Counted from the first letter of the stretch, positions 46,536 to 59,758 are shown. The stretch: 64,000 bases of DNA from Dryas octopetala (GCA_963921425.1 OY992833.1:3350501-3414500), one strand, 5' to 3'. Numbers and translations: made by a program. Notes: generated by a model not told the origin, from the sequence alone.

Positions 46536-46567
<32 letters not shown>

Positions 46568-46868
46568 AAAAATTCATATAGAAGTTTAGCAAATATACAA
46601 GTTTCACGCTGAAAATCTAAGTTTGCAACTAGTAAACAATAAATTAAGGTTTTAAACGCTTAAGATTACTAAAATAAAGTATGACCTAAATGACAATGCC
46701 AAAGCCAAATCTTCTTCTTCTCTAGCTTGTTCCACACTACCTTGCACCTGATATGCTTGTTCCCCACCATCAAGGTATATCGTACAAACCCTCTTTGTGC
46801 GCTTTTGCCATAGCCAATCTCTGTTCTCTGATCCCAATTTTTGATAGATTAGAATTTCCCAATACACC
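43950..46868 (-). pseudogene. Decayed Ty1/copia pol
   Basis: Minus strand in order: pre-integrase region (DGGEQAYQVQGSVEQAREE, then WLWHCHLGHT after a frameshift, near 46690-46800), integrase (DNGREYVNHEFSQFLHAHGI near 46410-46490), KCVVVGYSQSHKGFKCYHL near 46080, RT start (RWIEAMVEEMKALQKNSTCE near 45380), ARLVAKGYTQ near 45250, FLYDDLEEDIYMDLPPGM, CKLRKALYGLK (about 45000-45125), then ERYQRLVGKLIYL near 44600, RNase H (FTFVDGNLVTWRSKKQHVVD near 44310) and KYVKVDRNFIK near 44110. Many stops and shifts, a poly-A run at 46539-46563, and no LTRs identified. It is unrelated in sequence detail to the copia element at 14166. Confidence 0.88.
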
Positions 46869-47420
46869 CAAGGTTCACAATCTCACAAACCACAAAAACC
46901 CTAAACTCTTTCAAAGAGTTGCACCAAGCATAGGCTAAGGCTCTAAAGAACATATATATAAGCTTCCTAAAACCCTAGATTACATTAGAAAAGTACCAAA
47001 CTTGGGCTTCAAAACGCGTCAAAAAGGAAGAAGGAAAGCTAAAATTGCGTCTATCTCTCGAGCTTCACCCTCTTAGCCACTTTGATGCTCAAGCCTCAAA
47101 TATGATTCTCAAGCTTTTCCCTAACGAGGCTTAAGCCTTATAATCCCATTTTTTTCTCGTTTTCACGAGGAACTTTCTCCTAGTCATTCCAAACAACTCC
47201 CAAGTAGTTTTCCACTAAGTTTTGAGCGGAATATCCTAAAACATACCTATCAACAATTATTAAATTCTGCCCATCGTACGACATCGCCTCTGTATGTTGT
47301 TTTATCGCCTCTATTGTTGTCTTTATGTGTATCATAGGTGTTTTATTGTGCGATTGCATTGTTAATTATTCGTTATTAAGCCAAATATAATATTTGCTAT
47401 CATAAAACACTAACGTAGGT
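46869..47420. other. Unassigned sequence before duplication copy B
   Basis: No recognised gene or repeat. Homology with copy A begins near 47420. Confidence 0.4.
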
Positions 47421-47969
47421 TAGACACAAGAAAAAAATAAGCATGCTTCTATGTTTGAAAGAATAAGAACCGAAGTCTAACAAAGTAAGAAAATCCTTCG
47501 TAAAAGAACTAATGAAAAAATATAAAGCACTCCGTTAATTAGATAGTAGAAACACAAAACCTGATCATAATTGGAAAGGAAAAGCAAACCTCTTCATTGG
47601 AAAGAAAAACCGAACCTAACCTAATTGGAAAGAAAACCCAAACTAGTCCTAAATGGAAAAACCAAAGCTAATCCTAATTAGAAAGGAATTAAATACAAAT
47701 CTAGTTATAATTGGAAATGAAGACCAAACGTAATCTCAAATTTAATCGCTGTCCTAATTTCAACCCAACCTATCTTAATTGCATAAATTGACCAATCATA
47801 TATCACTTCTATATGCAAAACTAGGGGAAGAAAGATAACCATAGTAGAGATAATATATATATATATGTATGTATATATAAGTTTTTATGACCCTTCACAG
47901 TTAATTTGACTTAATAATATATAAGAAAAAACACAACATATAAGGAAATTATCTATAGTTTGTGAGTTA

Positions 47970-48159
47970 CTAAGCAAGCTACTCATATATATACATATTA
48001 TTAAGATTTTTTCATAAGTTTTGTAGGGCCGGCGACCAGAGCCAAATTCGATAAGGGTCATAGCTTCCACCAATCCTCATACAGTAGTGTAGTAGCACCT
48101 GACCTTAAGTTTTGAGAGGAAATTTTCTTGAAGATATATAAAGGATCACAGTGATTAAG
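47970..48159 (+). promoter_or_regulatory. Putative promoter and 5'-UTR exon of F-box gene B
   Basis: TATATATA near 47985, then AGGGCCGGCGACC at 48027 and GTAGTAGCACCTGACCTT at 48090, as in copy A, ending TTAAG at 48159 before a GTAAAC donor. The transcription start is inferred. Confidence 0.5.
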
Positions 48160-48174
48160 GTAAACTTTCAAGAC

Positions 48175-48213
<39 letters not shown>

Positions 48214-49735
48214 TTTGCATGCTTGAATGTTTAGACAACCTTTGAGCACACATTGTGATCTACTTAGCCTAGTGAAATCCCAATTTTATGTGAAATTCCC
48301 ACTATGATAGTGGATATAGGCGAAGAGATCAAGCTATTTAAATTAACCTTGGTACATAGTTGACCATATGCATTTTGTTAGTTGTTCATTTTTTAAATAT
48401 GAATAACCTATCGAAATATTTGCGGTTAATCAAGCATGCCGAAGTCGACCAGATTTCTTGTGCTGACAAGCGAAAGGTGTACTAAAATTAATTTTTTAAC
48501 CACTTGGTACATAGTTGTAAGCAAAGTGTTCAAACATTTCTGTTCATCATTCGAACACTTCATTTGAGTGTTGAGTGATTAGACGTGGATGCAAATCTAT
48601 ATGAAAACTTAAAAGTTGACTAGATTGATTTATTCTTCGAGTGTTATATAACATATTTTGTGTATGAATAGGAGATTGTCTTTATTAATTATTAGCCCTT
48701 TAATTTAAGTTTATTTAAATTCTTGCTTCACTTGGAATTGAAAGAATCATTTACATCTTGGTTGTGTTGTAATTACTATGTTTTTGTAATTGTTCATTGT
48801 CGGGTAATACAAAATCATTCTGTGAAATGCCAAATACCTTGTATCTCTTTCATATCTACTATCTGTCTAGCTCCTTAGATTCATTACATTCTTTGAAGTT
48901 GTCTTGGAATATATTAATTATTCTCTTGAAGTATTTAATGATTAAATTATTACAATTGATAATAGAGTATATATATAGATTGCTCGGTATCTTGTACTTT
49001 TTGGGAAATTACCATTTTGTCATAAGGGTTAGGCTTGAATTAAGTGGAGCACACTCTTAGCATTACAAAACATATTAATAAATGATATACTGTATAATTT
49101 TCCAAAGTTAAAAAATTAAATAAATAAAAATTTACTAGGATTTGCTATTTAAGCTTGGCCAAACAAGCTAGCTAGAGATTTTGTTATTTCCCAAATAAGA
49201 AACCTACCAAATCTATTAAAATGTTTCGTGTTTCAATTTTTTTTTTTAATGTTTACAGTTTACTTCTCTTTTTTGGGTCTTTTTTTTTTTCTATCGATTT
49301 GTTGGGTTTTCTTATTTTGAGTAGAATTCTTATGTTCTCACCCCCTAATTGAAGTTGGCCTATGGAAAGTTCTCACCCCTAATTAAAATTTCTTATGGGA
49401 AACTGTTAATTTGTGAGAAGATTTCGTGTGGAGGAATTTAGAAGAGACTCAATGTACAGAAGAAGAAAACAATTAATGAGAATTAAATTAGATCAATCAA
49501 TATGTTACAACAGAAACTTAAGGAAAAGTAACCAAAAATGAAAATTAATAGCGCCAACTCTGACCCCTAATTGAAGATTCTTAAGGTTTCTTATGGAAAA
49601 TCAAATCTAGAGTTGAAGAAAAAGTATACATCTTGGCTGTATTGGTGCATGTATTGTTGTTGTTTAGTTGTTTGGTTGTGTTTCTGTTTGTTGCTTTGGT
49701 CATTTCTTGGTTATTTTCCTGTGTGATTTTTGTAG
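48160..49735 (+). other. Putative 5'-UTR intron of F-box gene B
   Basis: Donor AAG/GTAAACT at 48160 and acceptor TTTTTGTAG directly before the ATG, both conserved with copy A. The interior is AT-rich and colinear with copy A in blocks. It has a (TG)n microsatellite at 48187-48213. Confidence 0.5.
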
Positions 49736-50866
49736 ATGGCTGGGTCAACAAAATTAGACCGCAGAATGTGGCTGGACACAATGTTTATCAACACATCATC
49801 AAAAAAGAGAAAATGCAGCACATACATCACTAAAGCTCTCATTGCGGATATACTCTCCAGGCTACCAGTGAAATCTATAGTAAGATTTCGCTGTGCATGC
49901 AAGTCTTGGCCTGTTCTAACCTCCAACCCTCAATTTGTTTCAAAGCACCAGTCCCGCGCAATCATGGCCACCAACAGTACCAACAGCTTCAAGCTGTTCG
50001 TCTCAGCTTATCCTCTCCTTTCCATAGAATACAATGATGGTCTTTTTGGGACAAGAGAACTTGCTCCCCCCGTGGTCACCATCGAGTATGTGAGAATTTT
50101 GGGTTCATGTAATGGCATGGTATGTCTAGAAGTGGATGACAACAGCATTGTCTTATGGAACCCATCTACCAGAGATACCAAAGTTTTACCAAAACCTCCT
50201 TCTGATAACCACGAGCTTTATGGTTTTGGTTATGATTCCAAAACTGAAGATTACAAGGTAATACGGGGGAGTACAGTGAATAAGGAAACTGTGATTGAGG
50301 TCTTTTCACTAAAGTCAAATTCATGGAGGGTTTATGAAGAATCCAAAAATGTTAGTGCACTTGGTATGGGGTGCTTGTTTAATGGGGCTCTACATTGGGC
50401 AGAGCTTGGCACAATGAGTTCGCAAATCATTTCTTTTGACTTAGCAGATGAAAAATTTAAGGAGATGGTGCCATTGCCCACTTGTGGCAACAGAGATTGT
50501 ATATTCGTCGGTATTGGGACTTCTAGAAGTCGTCTCTTCATTTATACTGACCCCATCGACAATGCCCCTTTTACAATATGGATCATGGAAAAATATGGAG
50601 TCCAAGAATCTTGGACTAGAGTCCTACAAGTTTCTTCTAAGATTTTAGCTGACGAGTTTAATGTTGAAGAGACTGAACTTTTTTTGAAGCCTGTATATAT
50701 TTTAGAGAATGGTGAAGTCTTGTTGAATTATGATGCAAGGGTCCTGGTATTATATAATCCCCAGAATCGGACATTTGAGGATATTACTGAGGATGATTGC
50801 TTTGAAGCAGCTGCTTATGTAGAGACTTTAGTTTCACCAGTAATTGGGAGCGGTGCAGACATGTGA
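49736..50866 (+). CDS. F-box protein with F-box-associated domain, copy B
   Basis: 376 aa, intact, single coding exon. The F-box is at residues 31-72 (ITKALIADILSRLPVKSIVR, then CACKSWPVLTSNPQFVSKHQ). The associated domain follows: GSCNGMVCLEV, VLWNPSTRDTKVLPKPPSD, YGFGYDSKTEDYKVIRGS, LFNGALHWAELGTMSSQIIS and YGVQESWTRVLQVSSKIL. As for copy A, the expected role is substrate recognition in an SCF ubiquitin ligase. It differs from copy A mainly in the N-terminal 30 residues and by a short insert after the F-box (SRAIMA). The same start logic applies: first ATG after the conserved TTGTAG. The third copy, 51630-52535, is closer to this one than to copy A over its second half. Confidence 0.92.
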   Translation: MAGSTKLDRRMWLDTMFINTSSKKRKCSTYITKALIADILSRLPVKSIVRFRCACKSWPVLTSNPQFVSKHQSRAIMATNSTNSFKLFVSAYPLLSIEYNDGLFGTRELAPPVVTIEYVRILGSCNGMVCLEVDDNSIVLWNPSTRDTKVLPKPPSDNHELYGFGYDSKTEDYKVIRGSTVNKETVIEVFSLKSNSWRVYEESKNVSALGMGCLFNGALHWAELGTMSSQIISFDLADEKFKEMVPLPTCGNRDCIFVGIGTSRSRLFIYTDPIDNAPFTIWIMEKYGVQESWTRVLQVSSKILADEFNVEETELFLKPVYILENGEVLLNYDARVLVLYNPQNRTFEDITEDDCFEAAAYVETLVSPVIGSGADM

Positions 50867-51629
50867 AACCAGCATTGCTCCAGTCTAATGAATTTGGATC
50901 ATCTTCTTGTCTTTAATTCCTCCACTCTTTCTATCTTATATGATCAAGTCCTCTGCAAATTTGTATTTGGAGCATCAAAATTTTATTGCAGAAGATTTTC
51001 TGGTTTTCTTTTGTTTTTTTATTTTTTATTTTTTATTTTTTCTGTTTTCAATGTTACTTTCGTTAAACTTGGCCTGTGTGGTCGTCATCTGTTTTCGAGT
51101 TGTTCCTTCTAGAGGGAGCTGAAGTTTTGATAATATGACTGCACCAAGCAAGATTGGTACAATCTGAATACATCTCCTCCAAATCATCAGCACCAAAAAA
51201 AATGTCAGCAGAGGATTCGGACTCTGCTTAAATATGTTTAGGAAAACCCTAAGGCGCTAACAACCAGCCCACTGACATTAGGAAACCCAAATAAAATAGA
51301 AGCGAAAATTAATAAAATGTTTGAAAATTCGAAAAATAATTAAAACGCTGTTTTGAGGCCCTAAACAAAAGAATTTGGCCAAAAACTGAACGGGCTCATA
51401 GTTTTACTGTAAGTCTTTTACTATAAGTCTTGTAGATCTCGTCGTTTTCTCGAAATCGATATATTATGCGCCCAATTCTGACACCAAAATATTCTTTCCT
51501 GCCTTTTATGTTGCCATATTAACTGTATATATTTTGTTTTTTTATTTCGTGTCTTCTTGCTAATTTTCAGCCTCTTTCTTTTCCTGGTTTTATTTTTCTT
51601 AAATCGAACCTTAACTTGTCCTACATCAG
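50867..51629 (+). other. Downstream region of F-box gene B
   Basis: 50867-51230 matches the downstream region of copy A. 51240-51629 is unassigned, without a gene, and ends where homology to the F-box gene restarts. Confidence 0.5.
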
Positions 51630-52535
51630 AAACACCACAATCGCACAATCATGGACAACAACAGTACCAACAACTTCAAAATGTTTGTCTCAACGAGTCC
51701 TCTCCTTTCTATAGACTATAATGATGGTCTTCTTGCAACAAAAGAGCTTGATCCTCCTAAGGTAATGATCTCGTATGTGAAAATTTTGGGTTCCTGCAAT
51801 GGCTTGGTATGTCTAGAAGTTGACAACAACATCATTATCTTATGGAACCCTTCTACAAGAGAAACTAAGGTTTTACCTAAACCTCCTTCTAAGAATGATG
51901 TCCATCTTTATGGTTTTGGTTATGATTCCAACATTGAAGATTACAAGGTAATTCGGGGGAGTACAGTGAATAAGGAAATTGTGATTGAGGTCTTTTCACA
52001 ATAAACAAATTCATGGAGGACTTATGAAGACCCCAAACATGTTAGTGCGCATGGTATGGGGTGCTTGTTTAATGGAGCTCTACATTGGGCAGAGCTTAGC
52101 ACAATGAGTTCACAAATCATCTCTTTTGACTTGGCAGATGAAAATTTTAAGAAGATAGTGTCATGGCCCTCTTGTGGCAACAAAGATTGTATATTTGTTG
52201 GTATTGGGACTTCTAGAGATCGTCTCTTCATTTACACTGACCCCATTGACAATGCCCCTTTTACAATATGGATTATGGAGGAATATGGAGTCCAAGAATC
52301 TTGGACTAGAGTCCTACAAGTTTCTTCAAAAAATTTAGCTGACGAGTTTTATGTTGAAGAGACTGAACTTTGTTTGAAGCCTGTATACATTTTAGAGATG
52401 GTGAAGTCTTGTTGAATTATGATGGAAGGGTCATGATATTATATAATCCCCAAAAACAGACATTTGAGGATATTACTAAGGATGATGGTGAGGATTATGC
52501 TTTGAAGCAGCTACTTATGCAGAGACTTTAGTTTC
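51630..52535 (+). pseudogene. F-box gene copy C, truncated pseudogene lacking the F-box
   Basis: Homology to copy B starts near ACCACAATCGCACAATCATG (about 51634), just after the position where the F-box ends, so the whole F-box is missing. The associated domain follows (LLSIDYNDGLLATKELDPPK, GSCNGLVCLEV, YGFGYDSNIEDYKVIRG). A TAA at 52002 falls where copy B has a Leu codon. The reading resumes in frame (LFNGALHWAELSTMSSQIIS, YGVQESWTRVLQVSSKNL) until a one-base deletion near 52399 (LEMVKSC instead of LENGEVL) and another shift near 52498. No SKP1-binding product is possible. Confidence 0.92.
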
Positions 52536-52881
52536 ACTTAATGAATTGGGTTCCTCTTCATGTCTTGGCTATTTTGACTTTACTTCCTTCCCTCTTTCTA
52601 TCTGATGTGAAACGAGTATTGTCTCAGTCCTATGCAATTTTGTGTTTGGAGCAGCAAAATAGTAGTGACCACTACATCTTGCTTTTTTTGTTTCTTTTCT
52701 GTTTTTTTGTCCCTTTTGTGAACTTAATTGCCCTGTAGAGATAGTAGAAATGTGTTACTTATGTATAGTCTAGTTCCACTAGCTATAAAAAATGGGGTTG
52801 GCATATATGGGAGAATTAATGGGGACATGTTAATCCGTTTTTCCTTGTTTGCATTTCATGCAATATTTGTTTCTTCAGTAA

Positions 52882-53395
52882 ATGAGCCAAGATCAATGTA
52901 TTAAAAATAAGTCCATCCAAGTTCCAAGCCACCACGTGGTTAATAGTCTATGTACTGAATAAATGCAATTTACAGGATTATTGTAGGTTCATATTAGAGT
53001 CTTAAATTCATTGGTGAAAAAGGTGGAGAATTTGGTGAAAGAAATGAGGTTATATTTGGAAAATAGTTTGAGGATTATCTTGGAGTGGGATTCTTTATAA
53101 GATGCCATCATCAGAAGCAAATACTTGCTTGCTGCCCATGAAAAGATATTTATCAAGGCATTAATTCTTTCTCTTCTTGTTGTTGCTTAGTGATGGGAAA
53201 TGGAGAAAGGGTTCGGATTTTAGAAAGAAACTCCTTTATTCATTTAATTTCCTCATCTTATTAGACTTTCCACACAATTCAAATGTGTACGTACTGCTAG
53301 TTGGTTTTCATAGAAATTTAAAGGATTCTGAAGTTGGAGAATTATCATTGCTACTCTCCCCATTGGTTCAAAGGAGAATAACCTAATGCTTGTCT
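52882..53395 (+). repeat. Distal part of F-box duplication copy B
   Basis: Matches 42593-43760 in blocks and order (TCCAAGTTCCAAGC, GGAGAATTTGGTGAAAGAAA, CATCATCAGAAGCAAATACT, GGTTTTCATAGAAATTTAAA). No gene. Confidence 0.75.
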
Positions 53396-55242
53396 TTCTC
53401 CCCATTTATAATATGCAAGAGACCGGCAGAAAATGGTGATCGCTTGTTTTTAGTTGATGCGGCTTAGCAAAATCAAACCCAAAATTTTGGTATTTTTTGC
53501 TTTCAATAATCATCGGTAAGATTCGATTTCGGTGATGTCGGTATCTACCATTTTCGGTTTATGTTCCGTTTATTTCATTTTCGGTTTAATTATAGTAATA
53601 CTAATTATTTATCAATATAAATACAATTTAATTAAGTATGATGCAAATCATATAATATGGATTATGGACATTTATTCTGGAAGTTTATGAAACATTTTGT
53701 TAGAACTCTTCCACGTTACAACACTTAATTTTATGTGGCCCAAATTTCCTAAAAATAACAACCTTCACTTTATTAAAAAATGACTATATCTTAACCCACA
53801 TTCTTGATTATATTAATATGATAACATTATATATTTATATTATCTTATATTTGTATATGATATTAGTAGTTTAGCATTTATGGTTCTACTAACTTAATAG
53901 TATTTTATAAGCATATTAATTTAGTTATATTATATATAAATATATATAATTCAATTTCGATAAGTGTTTCGGTTTTTTTAGTAAATATTTTATTTTTTTC
54001 GGCAATAATCGATTCGGGTTTTTGATAAAAATTATCGATAATCGGTTGATTTACCAACTTTTTTTGGCTTTTCTCAAAACTAAACCAACTTTTTTCTATT
54101 TTTTTTCAATTTCAATTTTAGAATCCTGAAATCAGTTTAACAAACCAAAAATTTTGGTCAAGAAATGATAGATTGAGTAAAAACCAAACCAAGTGGCGAT
54201 CCTATTTAGAAATAAAAGGATTTTTTACAATTTAAAGGGCAAATGAAGGTTTTGTGGAACAAAGTTCCATTTTGGTAATTTTTTTGGTATTTTTGTTAAA
54301 TTATAGGTTTTAGTGGACATATTGTCCTTTGGAATGTATGATTCTACTTTATTTTAATTTCAATATATTATGTTTTGGTGGTGGTAGTGAAAATGGAGTT
54401 GGGTGTTTATGTTTGGTATAGAAAGTAAAATAGGTTGGATATGGTGTTGGATTTTAGTAAGGGCAATTTAAGAAAACTTGTTGGGTATACTAATAAATTT
54501 TGAGTGCTGTTTTTGCACTCTTTTTTTTCTTTTTGCATACATTTTTTTCACTTTTTCTCATTTCACACCTCCACACTCCTCTCACAATTGAATTTTCTCA
54601 TACATAAACCCCTTCCAATTACCATAATATCCCTATTTTATCCATTTCACAAAATTTCTCACCACAACACACCCCATCAACTTGGACGAAAAAAAAAAAA
54701 AAAACACGAATCTTAGGGATATGCCATCAACTTAAGGATATGCCATGTCTTCCTACCTGGTCACTCAATGTATACGAAACTTTAGAACAAAGAACAGAAA
54801 CATGAAGCTATCAAGTTAATATGCTTCCTTCCAACACGTGGGGCAGTAGAATATTTATCAGTTTGAACTCTAAACCAAATGAATTGAAAATCGCCTAACT
54901 ATTTATCAAGTTAATATGTTCTCATGTCAGATGAATTGAAAATCGCCTAACTATTTATCAGTTACAAATCTATACCATATATTAAAGTTTGTTGTTACAA
55001 TGTATGCATAAATACCACACGGATAATGCTGCTATATGAGAATAACAGCAGTGACATAACCATGACCAGTAGCCAGTGGCAGCTAAAACTAATGGCATAT
55101 TGGCAAGAACTTATTCAAAACCAAGAACAGGCAATGTCAAGTCATGTTTCAGATCTTATGAAATGTGAACCTTACATAGCATGGGAAGAAATGGAGAGAG
55201 CCTTCGTGAACCTGGTTCGGGGTTTCACCACAACTTTGGTAC
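53396..55242. other. AT-rich intergenic sequence
   Basis: 53490-54060 has clusters of TTTCGGTTT and ATCGATAATCGG motifs, like the subterminal repeats of some hAT elements, but no termini with a TSD were found. A 33-base direct repeat (GATGAATTGAAAATCGCCTA in part) occurs near 54875-54960. The rest shows nothing recognisable. It contains the 3' flank of the HSFA5 gene. Confidence 0.4.
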
Positions 55243-58200
55243 TCAAAGAGTGAGTGTTTCGGCATCCTTAGCATTCCGGGACATTCCATGGCCTAACCTT
55301 CCATCATCTTGCTCATCATATGGATTTGCCCTATAATTAGAACTTGCTTCTTCATTCTCTGAACAGCCAGGTCTTTCAGTTAGGAACTGTTCCCAAAAAA
55401 CATCATTTACTCTAACTGGAGCAGGTGCAGGCCCTTGATTGTTATTGGTGGCCTCTTGGGGGGAAGTTTTAGATCTGTCTTCATCAGCCAGGCTTTTGTT
55501 TGGAAAGGCTCTTACATCTGATTCTTTGCCATTGGCATTTAAAGACACTGGGGATTTGCTGATATCCTGACCTACATGGGTTAACATAGCTGAATATGGG
55601 CTGCTGTTGACATGCAATGGAGCAGATGCTAGAGTGAGATTTAAGTGGCAGGGTATATAGCCGTCACCTTCTTCATTAGAAGGCAAACCTGGCTGCAAGG
55701 AATGAAGTGTAGGGCTTCCAACTGTTGGTGCTTTTCGCAATAACAATGAATCCATTTTGAATGCAAAAGATGTTCCAGTATCTGAAAGTTCTAAGGTTTC
55801 AGGTGCAAATAAAAGGCCTTCTGTTCTCATCTGTGCACCTTTAAGTTCTCCGGATATTTTCCTAGTTGGACTATCCCCATCTTCATAGGAACTCTGGGTG
55901 CTGTGTGAAACCAGGTTAATGTCTGAAACAGCTGGTGATAATTCTAGTCTCAGTTTACTTGAAAAGTCTTGGTGGAAAATACTCCCAAACTCAGTTCTGG
56001 AACTACTTTGGTTATCCATGAAACTATTCTCGACAACTGGCTGTACGTGGTCAACATCAGGCAGCCTTCTTTTCTTATTATATGCTGAGAAATCCATAGA
56101 TTCAATTTTCCGAGTGAGATGCTCAACAAAAGTAGGTTTCTGAACAGCATTATCTAAGCATGTCAGCAACTTCTTCTGCCTTTGCTCCATACCATTCACC
56201 CGCTGTGTTAGCTCTTCCAACTGAAGCTTTGCAGCAGATCGCTGCTGCTTGAACCTTGAAATATTAGCCTCAAGTGCGGCTTTATCGTTCGAAAGCTTCT
56301 CTATTTCATCATCAAGAGCTGCTCTTTCTGGATCTACCATGGAACCGTGAGGATTACTGTGGCTGTGAATGGGTTTTCTGCGGTGGATGTTCTTAAGAAG
56401 ATGCTTTTGATCTTGTATGAATTCTTCATTAGCAAATTCCCATCTCTCAGGATCAATCTTCCTAAACCCCTGAGACAAATGTATTGGAGATTACAAAAAA
56501 AAATTATTTTGGAGCATATTGTGCATGTGTTTGAAACTTTGAAAGAGAGAGAGTTGGGGAGATATTAAAAGCATAGTTCATGATAGAGAATAAAGTAAAG
56601 AACAAGAAATGAATTCAAGCATTGGAATCTGGAAAACACAACCATGGAAGACCCTATAATTTGGAACACACATTTAAATTTACCTCAGTCAACAATACCC
56701 TCTTTCATTAAAATTTAAAAAGAATAATCCAATTATAAAAACAAAGAAATCAGCGAATTTTTGCAAATACAATGCAATGTAGCAACTGCATGAAACATGA
56801 TAAACTAGAACAGATGGGCGAAAGAAGAAGGAAAAAAAAAAAAAAAGGAACACATTGTATTTGGGTACCATAATAGATTCTAGAAGGGGTGCCATTTAGC
56901 ATTGCATTGGAGCACATTTTTTCTGTTTGATGCCAAATATGGCATTAGCATGCAAATATAGGCATTGCATTGGAGATACTCTAAGCAAAAAAATTGGGAA
57001 ATTCCAGATCTGCCCTTGCAAAAAAAATATAACTAACTCCCAAACTAAAGACTGTTTTAACTATTACCTTCAAAACCATGTAAGACTTGCTGTCATCCAA
57101 CGCCACATGTCGGGCCCACACATCAAAAACTTAAAAATATACAAATCTGACAATTTTAAAGAAAAGTATCAACTTTTTGGCCCTCTCCTTGTTGCATAAC
57201 CCAGAGACTACTCAAATGACAGGAAAACAAAATCAAAACAAAAAAGAGAGTAATTATAGAGAACCATAAGAAGGTAAAGAGACTTAAAGAAGTTTTTAAA
57301 GCAATTATGTGGCAAAAAATGACATGTTACTTCAATTAGATGTTACTTGCTTTAAGTTGTTAAAAGCCGATTCCTGCTCAAATCAGAACCTTTATTTCCA
57401 CTTTTGGTGATTTGTGATAATAAAAATTCTGACTATGAAGAGACTACATGTTTCTAATAGTCCAAAGTACCATGAATTTGAAGATAATACAGGATTAACA
57501 ATGAAAGTCACAAAATCTAAATGTATCTTAGTGCTAGTAGTGGATAGAAAAGGAAGAACATACAAATTTTCACTTTTAATAGTCAAATAATTGCTTATTG
57601 GTTTAGTTGATAGCTTGGAAACAATTGGGAGTTTTGAAATTGTTTGACCTTCTTGATTAGTGATTACACAGTAATTAAAAACAACTGGTCAACCCTTCAC
57701 TATTTGAGCATCACTGGTCATACATGTAGAAATACACCATTTGTTATATTTTATTATATATATAATAATTGAAATCTTTACCACACTGCAGCAAAGAACC
57801 TGAAGCAAGTCTGTTCACATGTTTTGATATGGAACCACTTGCATACAAGGTTGAAAATATCGGAAATTCCTTAAATATTGGTCCGTAAATTTACAAATAT
57901 ATCAACGGATACATCGATATTGGAAAATATCGGTGTAACTCAACGAACACATAATTTCCAATGAAAACCTAATTGATTAACCTAAATAACATAACTGTCA
58001 TAACCCACATCTCCAAACCCATATTACATAAAAGTCCACAAGCATATTACATTAAACAACCATATTCAAGTAAATCTATTAGTTACTTACCCAACATACT
58101 AGTAAATTTTCTTTTTTACCCATTATACTAGTAAATTTATTATTTACTTGCCCAATATACCAGCCCACATCCATATGCAATATGGATCGGCGCATATTCA

Positions 58201-59718
58201 AGCCCCTGACCACATTATTAATCCACCCACAAGGCCACAAACTGCAAGCTTTTGTTTTTTTTCTTTTTGCCACAAAGTGCAAGCTTCATCCTTACACGCA
58301 ACAGCTAGACAGAGAGATCCTGCCGACATTCACTCATAAAGATTGAAATTGCCGATAGCTCACCAGTACCTCCGATCGCTCGCTGGCATCGCCGATATAA
58401 TGAAAGAAATATCTTACATGGCATTTAAATATCGACGTACAAAAAACCCAATATCTCGGCCGAAATATTGCCAATATTAGTGATTTTTTCATCCTTGCTT
58501 GCATACGAACAAAATTCGTGCACTACATTTCAATTTTCAAACCAAAAAAGTTTCCAAAATGGTCTAGACACATATCAAAGGAAAAAAAATAGTTTATCAT
58601 GTTGGACAACCACTAGCCCATAAAGCTTATGCTGTCAGAGAATGAGCCAACAATGTATATCAAGCTTACACCCTCCCTCACCTCACGTGCAGCCCCATCC
58701 AGCATGTAGGGGGGCAAACAGGAAAGAGACAAACATATAGGTGCAATCCCACCCTACACCCTGCAAATCTACAAAGAATTGGGGAATAGGGATTGAACTC
58801 AAGATCTCATGCAAAACAAGGTTTTGATACCATCTTAGACAACCACTACCCCAAAAGCTTAAGTTGTTAGGCAATGGGCCAACAATTTAATTCAAACTTA
58901 CATATCACACAAATTTTTGATGAGAAAGACTTTCATACATATCACAACAACAATGTGATCAAATATCACCTATAACAGTGCATCTTTTTGTGAGAATGCT
59001 AATCTAATAATTTGTATTGGCCTGAAGAATTCTAATCTAATTATGGATTCACTTTTCAAGGCATCAAAGTATTCATCTTTCAAAATTACCAGGCCTGCCC
59101 TTAATGAAGGTGACTTAGATTAAATTGCCTGTTATTCTAGTTAAGGCACTTGCCTAGAACCAAAAATCAATCCCATTGAAAGTTTCATGCTCCCATCATT
59201 GTGTCATGGCCCATGGATAGAACTTGCTCTTACAAAACCGACTTGTACAAAGATGGTGCCCAAGAGCTTATATATCTCCCCCAAGATATTCTATTTTTTT
59301 CTTTTATTTTTTGTGCTAATTCTAATCATTTCAATGTGGGATATCTACAACATGACAGTTCACCATGCTTCCATACCAGATGTCTTCGTCTGCGCACATT
59401 ATTGACACTAGCTTGATGGTAGCCCTTTCCTTGAGGTGGCTTTTACTTACCTATCACCTACCAGTATACAATGGCTTAGTATTATGCCCATACATAATAC
59501 TTCAAGGGAAAATATTATAGTTTTTCAATGTGGGGCATTTGGGACATGACACCTTAGCTAAGGGAAGGCTTTCTGTCACCTCTTATTGCTTGAAAACCTT
59601 AACAGGAAGCAAAAGTACCTTCAAGAACTCCAAAACTCATCTGTATAACTAAAGATGTGGTAAAAGTTTTATGGTCAAAGACTCTAAAGCAATATATTCT
59701 TCTTATATTGCTTAGAGG

Positions 59719-59758
<40 letters not shown>

